64,000 nt of DNA from Draconibacterium sp. (GCA_011620585.1 WOYV01000070.1:1-64000), one strand, 5' to 3'. Shown: positions 34,901 through 44,595, numbered from the stretch's first letter. Numbers and translations: made by a program. The notes: generated by a model from the sequence alone, not told the origin.

Positions 34901-37240
34901 ATGAAATATCCGATATTTTTCCGGGGCATCCACTTTTTTTTATTTTTCTTGGTTTGCCTTAATTTAATTGCGCAAACCAATGATTTTAACCCGAATAGCG
35001 TAAAAGAAACCATTCAAATTGAAACCGATCGCGATTTATACTTTGTCGGTGAAAATGTTTTTTTTTCCATAAGTTATTTTGTTAACGAATCAAGGTTGGG
35101 GCCAACAATCAGCCAGGTGGTTTACCTGGAATTGATTAATTGCCGGAACAATCATCCGGTAGTTCAGAAAAAGATTAAAGTGGCCGACTTTAAAGCGAGC
35201 GGCGCCCTCCTGATTCCGAATAGCCTTCCAACGGGTAATTACCTGATGCGGGCGTATACCCAATATCAACGTAACTTTTCTGCATCGAATTTCAGAAGTC
35301 GGCTTCTTACTATTTTAAACCCTGAGGACCGTGAGAATTATCTTAGCCTTGTTGCAGAGCCCGATTCTGTAGAAATTGTTCCCGAAGGAAATGTGCTTCT
35401 CGACAATATTCAGAATACCGTGGTAATAAGGGTGCCAACATACTGGTTAGCAAAAGACAATAGCTATCAGATCGTCACCGGAGCTTCGCAGATTGTTGAT
35501 ACCTTGAAAATACCCCAGACAGGAGTTACGCAAATCGAATTCACCGGGAGTCGTTTGCAGGAATATTACTTTCTTATGGTAAAAAGTAACGGCGATACCC
35601 TTCGTACGGCTTTCCCGGAAATTCAAACAGAAGGCATTCAGACCACGACGCTGCAAGTTGGAGATAATATCACTTATTCCATACAAAAGGTGGGAAGTTC
35701 GGTAAACACCCAATCTGATTTTAGGTTAAAAGTGCTTGGAAATGATTTTTACGAACTTTTTACGGAAGATATTGAAATGTCCGGAAACACTTTCGAAACA
35801 AAGGTGCCAACTGAGAGGCTGGTAAAAGGAATTAATTATCTGGTATTATCGGATGTAAGCGATAGCATACTGAAGATTAATTCAATCTTTATTCCAAATG
35901 TGGTTAGTGAGATCGAACTTTCAGGGATTATAAATACCTATTCGTGCCGGGATACCGTAAAGGCACAAATGAGGATTGATGACTACATCTTAGACCAAGA
36001 GCCGTTTGTAACCATTGCGGTTACGAAACACAAAACGAAAAGGCAGGATCATGATTCTGACTTGTCGTTGTACCTGAACTCTGGTTCTCTTCTTTCCGAT
36101 TTTTTCCAATATAATACGAACTTAAGCCAGGTAGTGCGCAACCAGACAATGGTTTTGTTTGATAAACGAGTGAACAGAAAACAGGTGGCAGAAAAAATAA
36201 AATATGCCGATTTTGTTGGAATGAAGTACATTCCCGAGATATATGGCCTAAGTATGAGCGGAGTTATCCGTAGCAGCGAAAACAAGGCTCCGGTGGCAGG
36301 TCAAAATATTTTTGCTTCGGTATTGTTCAATAATCCTCAGTTGCATGTGAGTAAATCGAATGAAAACGGAGAGTTCATTTTTACCTTAAACAATGTTAAA
36401 GGAGTCACGAAGGTCTTTCTCTGTCCCGAAAACTCAGAAAAAGGACCATATGAAATACTGATAAGCAATCCTTTCTCCGGCGAATACCCCGCGTGGGGCG
36501 AGATCCCCGCTTTTGGAGCGATTTCAGATACTGTCCTTATCAATGAAATGTACAGAAATTTGCAGATCAATACGCACTTTTATCCAACTACTGATCCCGA
36601 GCCTAACGTTGAAGTGCAGCGTAACTCGTTCAATATCGATAGCAATAAGTCGACGATTAAATTGGCGGATTTTGTTGGTTTGAAAAACATGGAAGAACTT
36701 TTTACTGAGATTGTTCCAACAGTTAAATATGTAAAGCGTGATAATAGTTATGCATTTGCTGTGTTTGATGAAAATGGAAATGTCTTTTCTCATAACCCGT
36801 TGGTACTTATGGATCGGATTCCGGTTTTTGACCTCTCGAAAATTATGGAGCTCGATATCTCCCTGGTCAAAATGATTGAGGTGATTAATACTACCTATAT
36901 TCTTGGAGAGAACACATTCCAGGGGGTTGTGATGCTAAGCTCCAATACGAGTGATTTTGCAGGGATTGAGTTTCCAGGGTCTTCAGTATTTGTTGATTTC
37001 AGGTCGGTAGAAAACATACCTAACCACGCCGGGTATCCAAGCCCGATAAACGGAGGCGATAAGCATTTCCCTGATTTTAGAACCACATTGTTCTGGAACC
37101 CCGGGATTAAACTCACCGGCAATTTGTATGATTTTTCTTTTTTAACTTCGGACGATACCGGGATTTATGATGTTGAAATAAAAGGATATACAAATACTGG
37201 AGAACGGATTTACGGAAGAACGCAAATTTCTGTTCGTTAA
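34901..37240 (+). CDS. Secreted MG2-like beta-domain protein
   Basis: 779 residues with a signal peptide (about 1-25, ends LIAQ). Residues about 38-130 resemble a macroglobulin MG2 domain: IQIETDRDLYFVGENVFFSISYFV..., ending LPTGNYLMRAYTQY. Residues about 455-530 look like a carboxypeptidase-regulatory domain (LSMSGVIRSSENKAPVAGQNIFASVL). The C-terminal part contains a plug-like segment without a barrel. Proteins of this build are common beside TonB receptors in Bacteroidota, with unknown function. It follows the DUF4249 gene by 27 bases and ends 7 bases from a convergent gene. Confidence 0.75.
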   Translation: MKYPIFFRGIHFFLFFLVCLNLIAQTNDFNPNSVKETIQIETDRDLYFVGENVFFSISYFVNESRLGPTISQVVYLELINCRNNHPVVQKKIKVADFKASGALLIPNSLPTGNYLMRAYTQYQRNFSASNFRSRLLTILNPEDRENYLSLVAEPDSVEIVPEGNVLLDNIQNTVVIRVPTYWLAKDNSYQIVTGASQIVDTLKIPQTGVTQIEFTGSRLQEYYFLMVKSNGDTLRTAFPEIQTEGIQTTTLQVGDNITYSIQKVGSSVNTQSDFRLKVLGNDFYELFTEDIEMSGNTFETKVPTERLVKGINYLVLSDVSDSILKINSIFIPNVVSEIELSGIINTYSCRDTVKAQMRIDDYILDQEPFVTIAVTKHKTKRQDHDSDLSLYLNSGSLLSDFFQYNTNLSQVVRNQTMVLFDKRVNRKQVAEKIKYADFVGMKYIPEIYGLSMSGVIRSSENKAPVAGQNIFASVLFNNPQLHVSKSNENGEFIFTLNNVKGVTKVFLCPENSEKGPYEILISNPFSGEYPAWGEIPAFGAISDTVLINEMYRNLQINTHFYPTTDPEPNVEVQRNSFNIDSNKSTIKLADFVGLKNMEELFTEIVPTVKYVKRDNSYAFAVFDENGNVFSHNPLVLMDRIPVFDLSKIMELDISLVKMIEVINTTYILGENTFQGVVMLSSNTSDFAGIEFPGSSVFVDFRSVENIPNHAGYPSPINGGDKHFPDFRTTLFWNPGIKLTGNLYDFSFLTSDDTGIYDVEIKGYTNTGERIYGRTQISVR

Positions 37241-37247
37241 AATCAGG

Positions 37248-38519
37248 TTACGTTTTCCTTTTCTTTTTCTTTGCAGCCGGAAAAAGAATGTTGTTCAGGA
37301 TCAATCGGTAGCCAGGCGAATTGGGGTGCAGGCTTAAATCGGTTGGCGGGTCTCCGATCAGATGTTGGTAATCTTCGGGGTCGTGGCCACCGTAAAAGGT
37401 CCAGAAACCGCGCCCTTTTTCACCATGAATATAACGTGCTTCGTTGGCAGGCTTGTTCTCGCCCATAATCAACACATTCGATTTGATCACTTCCTTGCGG
37501 TAAGCGGTGGTTTGCCCCATAAAGCCTTTGATGAGGTTGCGGTGGTTTTGGCACAACATGGTAGGTATTGGGTCCCACTTGGCAGAAAATTCGAAGAGCG
37601 TAAAAAAATCGTTTTCGCGTAGTACATGATAAACCTGGCTTCGCGATTGTGTGGCATCGATGTTTGAAAACTCATAGACATTGGGGTCTTTCTCAAGCTT
37701 AAAGCCTTCAAAAGCAAATGCGCGTTTAAAATCCAGTTTGCCATCAGCATCCGGATCCATCGGATCGCCATCAAACATCGGTTGACATATGTCGATTCCG
37801 GCGGCGGCAAGCGAAATATCGTAGGTGTCGGTGGCGGCGCACATCGCAAATAAAAAGCCACCGTTCTGCACATATTTTTCAATCTCGCGGCTTACAAACG
37901 ATTTCATTTCCGAAACCTTTATAAACCCTAATTTTTGAGCCAGATCGTTATCGATTTTAACTTCCTGCTGGTACCAGGGCATATGTTGGTAGGTGCGCCA
38001 AAACTTACCGTGCTGGCCCGTAAAATCCTCGTGGTGCAAGTGCAGCCAGTCGTAATCTTTGAGTGTGCCGGCGAGTATTTCTTCGTCGTAAATAATATCG
38101 TAAGGAATTTCGGCATAGGTGAGTACGAGCGTCACCGCGTCGTCCCAGGGTTGTTTGTTGGGAGGCGAATAAACCGCAATTTTGGGCGCCTTGGTCATAC
38201 TTACCGCATCCTGGTTAACATCGGGGCTTGATATTTCGTTAAGAATGGCGCTGGCTTGTGCGTCGGCCATGTTTTCGTAACTTACTCCACGAATAATACA
38301 TTCATTTTCGATCTCGGGATAATGTGGAATTAAAAAACTGCCGCCACGATAATTCAACAGCCATTTTACTTCGACATCTTTTTGCAAAACCCAATAGGCA
38401 ATTCCGTACGATTTCAGATGATCTTTTTGAACATCGTCCATCGGGATGAGCAGGTACATAGCGCTGCCTTTCAAAAATAGAATGAGAAAAAGAATCGAAA
38501 AAATTGCGCTGCGTTTCAT
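37248..38519 (-). CDS. Exported conserved protein, often labelled asparagine synthetase B
   Basis: 423 residues from ATG 38519; a longer frame would run into the dnaB gene. Signal peptide 1-20 (MKRSAIFSILFLILFLKGSA). The body (YLLIPMDDVQKDHLKSYGIAYWVLQ; VEVKWLLNYRGGSFLI) belongs to a Bacteroidota family that databases often call asparagine synthetase B, but I see no AsnB glutaminase (N-terminal Cys) or P-loop. Residues about 105-260 read like a class I glutamine-amidotransferase/ThuA-like Rossmann fold (PKIAVYSPPNKQPWDDAVTLVL; GGFLFAMCAATDT with a possible nucleophile Cys). It is periplasmic by its signal peptide. Function unknown. Confidence 0.75.
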   Translation of the reverse strand: MKRSAIFSILFLILFLKGSAMYLLIPMDDVQKDHLKSYGIAYWVLQKDVEVKWLLNYRGGSFLIPHYPEIENECIIRGVSYENMADAQASAILNEISSPDVNQDAVSMTKAPKIAVYSPPNKQPWDDAVTLVLTYAEIPYDIIYDEEILAGTLKDYDWLHLHHEDFTGQHGKFWRTYQHMPWYQQEVKIDNDLAQKLGFIKVSEMKSFVSREIEKYVQNGGFLFAMCAATDTYDISLAAAGIDICQPMFDGDPMDPDADGKLDFKRAFAFEGFKLEKDPNVYEFSNIDATQSRSQVYHVLRENDFFTLFEFSAKWDPIPTMLCQNHRNLIKGFMGQTTAYRKEVIKSNVLIMGENKPANEARYIHGEKGRGFWTFYGGHDPEDYQHLIGDPPTDLSLHPNSPGYRLILNNILFPAAKKKKRKT

Positions 38520-38571
38520 GGCCAATATTTTCCGAAAGATACAATTTTCGCTATAAAAATGTTCGCTGGCT

Positions 38572-40101
38572 TTAAAAAGGAGCTTTCGAAGTTGAAGCAG
38601 ACGATTCAGGATCAAGGTCTCTGTTTCGGGCAATTCCTTCGGTGTAACTGTCTTCATCCTGGTTCATCGACGAGCGGAAAGTCTTCACACTGTCGAAACC
38701 ACCCTTGCTAAACTGCGGATCCATATCGGTAAATTTGGCGAGTTCTTTACGGAAACGCAGGTGAACATCGGCTGTGGCGCCGTTACGGTGTTTGGCAATA
38801 ATAATTTCTGCAACTCCGAGTAGCGAGTTCCCCGATTCATCTTCGGTAAGTCCGAAATATTCAGGTCGGTGAATAAAAGTAACAATATCGGCATCCTGCT
38901 CGATCGCACCCGATTCACGAAGGTCAGACAGTTGTGGCCGGCGGCCTTCGCGCGATTCAACCGAACGGTTAAGCTGCGACAGCGCAATTATCGGAACATT
39001 CAATTCCTTGGCAATGGCTTTTAACGAACGCGAAATGGAGCTTACTTCCTGCTCCCGGCTAAACCGGTTGTCGGAACCGGCTGTCATCAACTGCAAATAA
39101 TCGACAATGATAATATTGATATCGTGTTGCATTTTTAAACGACGGCACTTGGCACGGAATTCAAAAACTGATAAGGCCGGGGTATCGTCAATAAAGATTG
39201 GCGATTCATCGAGCGCTTTTATTCGCTGATTGAGCTGAGCCCATTCGTAATCTTCAAGTTTCCCGGTTTTTATTTTTTCGGCGCCGAGTTCGGTTTCGGC
39301 AGCAATCAAACGATTTACCAACTGTATCGACGACATCTCGAGCGAGAAAATGGCAACTCCCTGTTTGTGGTCGACGGCCATGTTCCTGGCCATTGAAAGT
39401 ACAAAGGCTGTTTTCCCCATTGCCGGCCGCGCAGCAATAATAATAAGGTCGGTTTTCTGCCACCCTGAAGTTATTCGGTCGAGAGCTGAGAACCCTGACG
39501 GCACGCCGCTTAACCCGTCGGGTTTGTTCCGTGCTTTCTCGATTTGGATGATTGCCTCATTTAATACAGGTTTAATCGGAAGTGTTTCTTTTTTGATATT
39601 CCCTTCCGAAACCTTGAAAAGTTCCGACTCCGAGAAATCGATCAGGTCGTCCACATCCATGGCATCGTCGTAAGCTTTTGTTTGAATCTCGGACGAAACG
39701 CGGATCAGTTCGCGCTGGATATATTTTTGGGCGATTATACGAGAGTGGAATTCGATGTGAGCAGCAGAAGCCACGCGTCGGGTGAGTTGCGTAATGTAAC
39801 CCGGCCCCCCCACTTCATCTAATTGGTTCCGGTCTTTTAATTCCTGGGTCACCATCAAAAGGTCGACAGGTTTTTCCTTGCCCGAAAGCGACTGGATGGC
39901 TTCAAAAATTTTCCGGTGTTCTTCTTTGTAAAAACTGTTGGCCTGGATAATATCGGCCACAGTAACGTAGGCATCACGTTCCAGCATCAGGGCGCCAAGA
40001 ACAGCTTCTTCCACCTCGATAGCTTGTGGCGGAAGTTTTCCGTACTGTGCATTTATTTCGTCGATGGTGGAATTCTGATTGCTTCTTTTTCGTTCTGCCA
40101 T
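38572..40101 (-). CDS. dnaB: Replicative DNA helicase
   Basis: 509 residues. N-terminal DnaB domain (PPQAIEVEEAVLGALMLERDA), then a RecA-type helicase with Walker A ARPAMGKT (224-231), Walker B-type IIIVDYLQLM and the C-terminal SREQEVSSISRSLKAIAKELNVPIIALSQLNR-like sequence of the family. It unwinds DNA at the replication fork. A consensus promoter lies 43 bases upstream. No intein is present, unlike in some dnaB genes. The last about 40 residues are a Ser/Asp-rich tail. Confidence 0.96.
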   Translation of the reverse strand: MAERKRSNQNSTIDEINAQYGKLPPQAIEVEEAVLGALMLERDAYVTVADIIQANSFYKEEHRKIFEAIQSLSGKEKPVDLLMVTQELKDRNQLDEVGGPGYITQLTRRVASAAHIEFHSRIIAQKYIQRELIRVSSEIQTKAYDDAMDVDDLIDFSESELFKVSEGNIKKETLPIKPVLNEAIIQIEKARNKPDGLSGVPSGFSALDRITSGWQKTDLIIIAARPAMGKTAFVLSMARNMAVDHKQGVAIFSLEMSSIQLVNRLIAAETELGAEKIKTGKLEDYEWAQLNQRIKALDESPIFIDDTPALSVFEFRAKCRRLKMQHDINIIIVDYLQLMTAGSDNRFSREQEVSSISRSLKAIAKELNVPIIALSQLNRSVESREGRRPQLSDLRESGAIEQDADIVTFIHRPEYFGLTEDESGNSLLGVAEIIIAKHRNGATADVHLRFRKELAKFTDMDPQFSKGGFDSVKTFRSSMNQDEDSYTEGIARNRDLDPESSASTSKAPF

Positions 40102-40143
40102 TTTTTTGATATTGATAGTTGGTTAAGCTTCAAAACTGAGCCT

Positions 40144-40175
40144 CAAAAATAGAAAGTTCTAACGCCTGCAACAAG
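40144..40175 (-). promoter_or_regulatory. Promoter of dnaB
   Basis: On the minus strand CTTG (40175-40172), 20 bases, TATTTTTG (40151-40144). The -7 box fits TAnnTTTG exactly and lies 42 bases before the ATG. Confidence 0.6.
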
Positions 40176-40240
40176 TCATTTACCTTTCTCTTATGAAAGA
40201 ATATTAACCTGTTATTCACAGCAACTGTTATTAATTCGGT

Positions 40241-41224
40241 TTACCCGATTTTATCTTCGATAATCCGCGTGATAAATTCCTGTAGAGTAGCGCCCATTGC
40301 GTTGATTTGCTGAGGGATAAAACTGGTCTCTGTCATTCCGGGTGTAGTGTTTACTTCGAGGAAGTAGAAAGTTTCATTTTTTAAAATGAAGTCGACACGA
40401 ACAATGCCCGAACATTCGCAAAGCTCGTAAATTTCAGAAGTTAGCTGCTGGCAGGTTTCAAAAAGATGCCTGGGTAAGCGGGCTGGTGTAATTTCCTCGG
40501 CAGCACCCGGTGTATATTTGGCTTCGTAATCGAAAAATTCATTTTTAGGAAGGACTTCGGTAACCGGGAATACGGTAAGCTCGCCATTCAGTTTTACCGC
40601 ACCGCAGGTAAATTCCTTGCCATCGACGAACGATTCGATCAGCGCTTCATCACTTTCCATCCACGATTTGAGGATGGCATCCTCCAACTGGTCGATACTT
40701 TTTACTTTCGAAACGCCAAAGCTCGAACCTCCTGCATTGGGTTTTACAAATACAGGTAAGCCAAGTTTTTGAACGATAGCTCCTGCATCGATTGTGGCGC
40801 CTTTGTTTAATTTTACCGATCCTGCCATTTTTACTCCAAAACTTCGCAGGTAGTTGTTGCAGAACCATTTGTTAAAAGTGAGCGACGATGAGTGTACACT
40901 ACAGGTAGAGTAGGGTAGCCCAATCAGATCGAAATAGGCTTGTAAAATGCCATCTTCACCGGGTGTGCCGTGGATGGTAATGTAAGCAAAATCGAAATGG
41001 ATTTTCTCACCGTTGAGTTCGAAACTGAAATCCGACTTGTCGATGTCGGCCAATTTTTCCCCATCTCGAAAAACTTCCCAGCGCTGGTTTTGCATTTCCA
41101 CCAGCCACGGGGTGAACTTCGTCGTATCGACAGCTTTAAAAACGTTGGCGCCGCTTTTTTGCGAAACAATAAATTCTGAAGAGTCGCCGCCTGCTACCAC
41201 GGCAATATTTGGTTTGTTTGGCAT
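40241..41224 (-). CDS. ddl: D-alanine--D-alanine ligase
   Basis: 327 residues from ATG 41224, one base after the rluD stop; an ATG at 41233 is possible. ATP-grasp motifs: VVAGGDSSEFIVS, HGTPGEDGILQAYFDLIGLPYS, VKPNAGGSSFGVSKV, and the metal-binding EVNTTPGMT. It joins two D-Ala for peptidoglycan. It is the third gene of PASTA-rluD-ddl. The D-Ala comes from the MurF-Alr fusion encoded at 12185. Confidence 0.94.
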   Translation of the reverse strand: MPNKPNIAVVAGGDSSEFIVSQKSGANVFKAVDTTKFTPWLVEMQNQRWEVFRDGEKLADIDKSDFSFELNGEKIHFDFAYITIHGTPGEDGILQAYFDLIGLPYSTCSVHSSSLTFNKWFCNNYLRSFGVKMAGSVKLNKGATIDAGAIVQKLGLPVFVKPNAGGSSFGVSKVKSIDQLEDAILKSWMESDEALIESFVDGKEFTCGAVKLNGELTVFPVTEVLPKNEFFDYEAKYTPGAAEEITPARLPRHLFETCQQLTSEIYELCECSGIVRVDFILKNETFYFLEVNTTPGMTETSFIPQQINAMGATLQEFITRIIEDKIG

Positions 41225-41225
41225 T

Positions 41226-42275
41226 TTAGTCATTTCTGTTGGCAATATAATTTTCCCATTTTTCGATTGCTTCACTCATGTCGGCCGGAAGTTCGGAGTT
41301 GAACTGCATTTTTTTGCCGGTTGCCGGGTGTATAAAGCCCAGTGTTTTGGCATGCAGCGCCTGGCGAGGTAATATTTTAAAACAATTATGAACAAACTGC
41401 TTGTACTTGGTAAAAGTGGTTCCGCGAAGGATATGGTCGCCCCCGTAATTCGAGTCGTTAAAAAGAGGATGGTTGATGTATTTCATGTGCACCCTGATCT
41501 GGTGTGTACGACCGGTTTCGAGCTTGCATTCCACCAGCGAAACATAGCCAATGTGTTTCAAAACCTTGTAATGGGTCACGGCATGTTTCCCGAAATCGCC
41601 TTCGGGAAATACGGTGAAAACCTGGCGGTTGTGGATGCTTCTGCCAATGTTTCCGGTGATGGTGCCTTCATCTTCTTTTGGAATCCCCCAAACCAGCGCC
41701 TGGTATAAACGTTCCGAAGTTTTTTCGAAAAACTGGAGCGCCAGTTTATTTTTTGCCTGTTCGGTTTTGGCCACTACCAGCAAACCCGAGGTATCTTTGT
41801 CGATACGGTGAACGAGCCCGGGGCGGGGATCCTCGCTGTTAAAAAGCGGAAGATCTTTAAAATAATAAGCCAGTGCGTTTACCAGTGTCCCCGAATAATT
41901 TCCGTGTCCGGGATGCACCACCAAACCCGGAGGTTTGTTGATCACCACCAGGTGGTCGTCTTCGTAAACAATGTCGAGCGGAATGTCTTCGGGAATGATC
42001 CTGAGTTCGCGGCGGGGATAATCCATCACAAACTGAATATCGTCGTTGGGTTTTACCTTGTAATTCGATTTTACGGGGGAACCGTTCACTAAAATACTTC
42101 CTGCATCGGCTGCTGTCTGAATACGGCTTCGCGAGGCGTTTTCCATCCGGTTCGAAAGAAACTTGTCGATCCGCATCGGTGTTTGTCCGGCATCGACACT
42201 TACCCGGTAATGTTCGTACAAAGCTCCATCTTCCTGGTCTTCGTTCTCTTCTATGTCTTCTAAATAATCAGTCAT
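41226..42275 (-). CDS. rluD: RluA-family 23S rRNA pseudouridine synthase
   Basis: 349 residues. S4 RNA-binding domain (about 30-90: MRIDKFLSNRMENASRSRIQTAADAGSILVNG) and pseudouridine synthase domain with the catalytic Asp in HRIDKDTSGLLVVAKT. Motifs RTHQIRVHM and GRTHQ are present. The domain order matches RluD, which modifies helix 69 of 23S rRNA. It lies between the PASTA and ddl genes with gaps of 2 and 1 bases, so translation is probably coupled. Confidence 0.9.
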   Translation of the reverse strand: MTDYLEDIEENEDQEDGALYEHYRVSVDAGQTPMRIDKFLSNRMENASRSRIQTAADAGSILVNGSPVKSNYKVKPNDDIQFVMDYPRRELRIIPEDIPLDIVYEDDHLVVINKPPGLVVHPGHGNYSGTLVNALAYYFKDLPLFNSEDPRPGLVHRIDKDTSGLLVVAKTEQAKNKLALQFFEKTSERLYQALVWGIPKEDEGTITGNIGRSIHNRQVFTVFPEGDFGKHAVTHYKVLKHIGYVSLVECKLETGRTHQIRVHMKYINHPLFNDSNYGGDHILRGTTFTKYKQFVHNCFKILPRQALHAKTLGFIHPATGKKMQFNSELPADMSEAIEKWENYIANRND

Positions 42276-42277
42276 TG

Positions 42278-43084
42278 CTATTGTTCAGGTATTCCTGGTG
42301 TGTTGAATCGTTCTGGATCGACGCTTAACCACAGGTCCACAGAAGAACCCAGGTAGACTTTGCTTGTCATTTTGCTGTCGGGCATTTGTTTCCAAACGCG
42401 TGCATTCAGTGTATCGTCTTTTGTAATAATCGATCGGTCGTAAATAATCACGCCCACGTTCAGGCGCGATTCAGTAAGTGCCTGTCGGGCATCTTCCATA
42501 AATAATCCGTGTAAATCAGGAAGCGAATTTTCCATGTTGCCTTTGCTTTGCCCAACTACCAATGCCACCGAACTGCCTTTGATCACGAAATCGCCTTCCC
42601 GAACATCTGTTTCATCCTGTTTTACGCTTAATACCAGGTCGTTGTATTCCGATGGCTCGTAGCTGATGCTATCGATCGTTAATCCACAATTATCCAATAA
42701 CACCTGGGCTTGCCGAAAAGAGATATCGGTAAGTTTTGGAAGTTGAACTTTTTCGGGTTCCAGTGCGTTTAAAGTCAGATAAATCAGTCGACCTTCTTTT
42801 ACTTTTTTGCCTGGTTTGGGCTCCTGATCGACAATGGTTCCCGGTTCAGAAAATTTGTTATAAACCGAATCCAGGATCTGTAATTTCAGATTTTCTGATT
42901 TTGCCGTTTCGTTGGCTTGTTCCATGGTCATTCCCGAGAATGCAGGAACCGAATAGGAAATACCGTGGTGGGTATAACTTTTCAGGCCGCTCAACGTGAC
43001 TACCAGCAACAGAATGATCAATATAATGGCTATAGCCAGATTGATGAAGAATACACGACTTGTCAGGAATTTTTTTAAACTCAT
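42278..43084 (-). CDS. PASTA-domain membrane protein
   Basis: 268 residues from ATG 43084. A short cytoplasmic start, one membrane segment (about 10-33: FFINLAIAIILIILLLVVTLSG), then three PASTA repeats (about 45-115, 118-185 and 190-262), e.g. VPAFSGMTMEQANETAKSENLKLQILD. There is no kinase domain. PASTA repeats bind peptidoglycan fragments in other bacteria; the link to ddl in the same operon supports a cell-wall role. First gene of the operon. Confidence 0.85.
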   Translation of the reverse strand: MSLKKFLTSRVFFINLAIAIILIILLLVVTLSGLKSYTHHGISYSVPAFSGMTMEQANETAKSENLKLQILDSVYNKFSEPGTIVDQEPKPGKKVKEGRLIYLTLNALEPEKVQLPKLTDISFRQAQVLLDNCGLTIDSISYEPSEYNDLVLSVKQDETDVREGDFVIKGSSVALVVGQSKGNMENSLPDLHGLFMEDARQALTESRLNVGVIIYDRSIITKDDTLNARVWKQMPDSKMTSKVYLGSSVDLWLSVDPERFNTPGIPEQ

Positions 43085-43163
43085 TACCTTGGATATCGAT
43101 CTTATAGTAGGAAACAAAAATAAGCCAAAAAAAGTATGTTGAAAGCGAATGAAGATGAAACCT

Positions 43164-44282
43164 CTACCAAATTTGCAGAATATTGTACAAGGTGTCGCGT
43201 TCGGCTGGTACCAGGTTCAGTTCCTTAATCAAGGCCACCAGTTCTTCTCTCGATGCGGTAGGTTTATCGTCGCCGCCTGCCATCGAATATATTTTGGTAG
43301 TGTCGTCGATGGTCCCATCCAAATCGTCGACCCCAAAATTGAGCGAAAGTTGGGCAGCCTGCTTCCCAATCATCGGCCAGTAAGCTTTCAGGTGAGGTAT
43401 ATTGTCAAGAAAGATTCTCGACACCGCATAGTTTTTCAGGTCTTCGATCAAGGTCGATTCCTTCACCTTTGAATATTCATTGTTTTCTCTTCTGAATTTT
43501 AAAGGGATAAAGGCGTTAAATCCCCCGGTTTGATCTTGCAGTTCACGAAGCCGGTTTAAATGATCAACACGCTGTTCGTAGTTTTCGAGAAGGCCATATA
43601 ACATGGTTGAATTGGTTGGAATGCCCATTTTGTGTGCTACGGCATGGATACGGAGCCATTCGTTTGACCCGGTTTTGTCGGGGCAGATTTTAGCCCGCAG
43701 TTCTTCGTCAAAAATTTCGGCGCCACCGCCCGGCATCGATTCCAGTCCTGCGTCTTTCAACCGCTTTAATCCTTCTTCAATACTGATGTTTCCCTTTTCG
43801 CACATTTGGTCGATCTCGACTGCTGTAAAGGCTTTGATGTTTAATTTTGGTCCTGCTTTTCGTATTGAAGTAATCAGATCGGTGTAAAAATTAATGTCGC
43901 GGTCGGGGTGAACGCCACCCACAATATGAACTTCGGTTGCTCCTTTGGCTGTAAACTTTTTTACGTCCTCCACCATTTCTTCGATGCTGCATTCCCATGC
44001 CCCGTTCTGTCCTTTACGGCGACGATACGAGCAGAATTTACAGTGGTTGATGCAAATGTTGGTAGGCTCGATATGAAAGTTTCGGTTAAAGTACACGTAG
44101 TTTCCACTCAAATGTTGTTTCGCGTGCGTTGCCAACACACCCAACAATGCCAGGTTGTTCGACTGATAAAGATGGAGCGCATCCCCGGAACTTATACGTT
44201 GGCGGCTTAAAACTTTGGATGAGATTGCTTTCAATTCATCCGAAATATGCAGCGGGTTGATCAATAAAAGCTCTGAATTCAT
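43164..44282 (-). CDS. mqnE: Aminodeoxyfutalosine synthase (futalosine menaquinone pathway)
   Basis: 372 residues. The radical-SAM cluster motif is C77-x3-C81-x2-C84 (CINHCKFC). MPGGGAEIFDEELRAKICPDKT and GVDDLDGTIDDTTKIYSMAG distinguish MqnE from the cyclase MqnC. It joins the enolpyruvyl group of MqnA product to SAM-derived adenosyl to give aminodeoxyfutalosine, an early step of menaquinone synthesis without the Men route. Other mqn genes are not in the window. Confidence 0.88.
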   Translation of the reverse strand: MNSELLLINPLHISDELKAISSKVLSRQRISSGDALHLYQSNNLALLGVLATHAKQHLSGNYVYFNRNFHIEPTNICINHCKFCSYRRRKGQNGAWECSIEEMVEDVKKFTAKGATEVHIVGGVHPDRDINFYTDLITSIRKAGPKLNIKAFTAVEIDQMCEKGNISIEEGLKRLKDAGLESMPGGGAEIFDEELRAKICPDKTGSNEWLRIHAVAHKMGIPTNSTMLYGLLENYEQRVDHLNRLRELQDQTGGFNAFIPLKFRRENNEYSKVKESTLIEDLKNYAVSRIFLDNIPHLKAYWPMIGKQAAQLSLNFGVDDLDGTIDDTTKIYSMAGGDDKPTASREELVALIKELNLVPAERDTLYNILQIW

Positions 44283-44310
44283 ATCGATTGCAAATATCTT
44301 TAAACACGAA

Positions 44311-44338
44311 AAGGTAAAGAAATAGATTTCTTTACCTT
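44311..44338 (-). terminator. Terminator of rpmH
   Basis: AAGGTAAAGAAAT (44311-44323) pairs perfectly with ATTTCTTTACCTT (44326-44338). On the minus strand it follows the rpmH stop by 25 bases and is followed by TTTT. Confidence 0.7.
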
Positions 44339-44363
44339 CCCGCAGACTATTTATAAGATAAAA

Positions 44364-44522
44364 TTATCTTTTATGTATAGGTTCGTCCGAAACAGTCAGT
44401 TTTTTCCGGCCTTTTGCCCTGCGGGCTTTTAATACTTTACGACCGTTTGCAGTCGACATTCTTTCTCTGAACCCGTGCTTGTTTTTTCTTTTTCTGTTAG
44501 ATGGCTGAAATGTACGTTTCAT
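44364..44522 (-). CDS. rpmH: 50S ribosomal protein L34
   Basis: 52 residues. [22 protein letters not shown], then [22 protein letters not shown], is the L34 sequence almost unchanged across bacteria, with a short C-terminal tail SDEPIHKR. It is part of the large ribosomal subunit. It stands alone here, with its own strong promoter (44565-44595) and terminator (44311-44338); dnaA and rnpA, its neighbours in many bacteria, are not next to it. Confidence 0.97.
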   Translation of the reverse strand: MKRTFQPSNRKRKNKHGFRERMSTANGRKVLKARRAKGRKKLTVSDEPIHKR

Positions 44523-44564
44523 TTCTCTATGATTTTACTTATTACTTTTCAAAATTTCGGACTG

Positions 44565-44595
44565 CAAAAATAGTCTTTTTTTTATTTCTTCCAAA
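44565..44595 (-). promoter_or_regulatory. Promoter of rpmH
   Basis: On the minus strand TTTG (44595-44592), 19 bases, TATTTTTG (44572-44565): a textbook Bacteroidota promoter. The start codon is 42 bases downstream. Confidence 0.7.
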
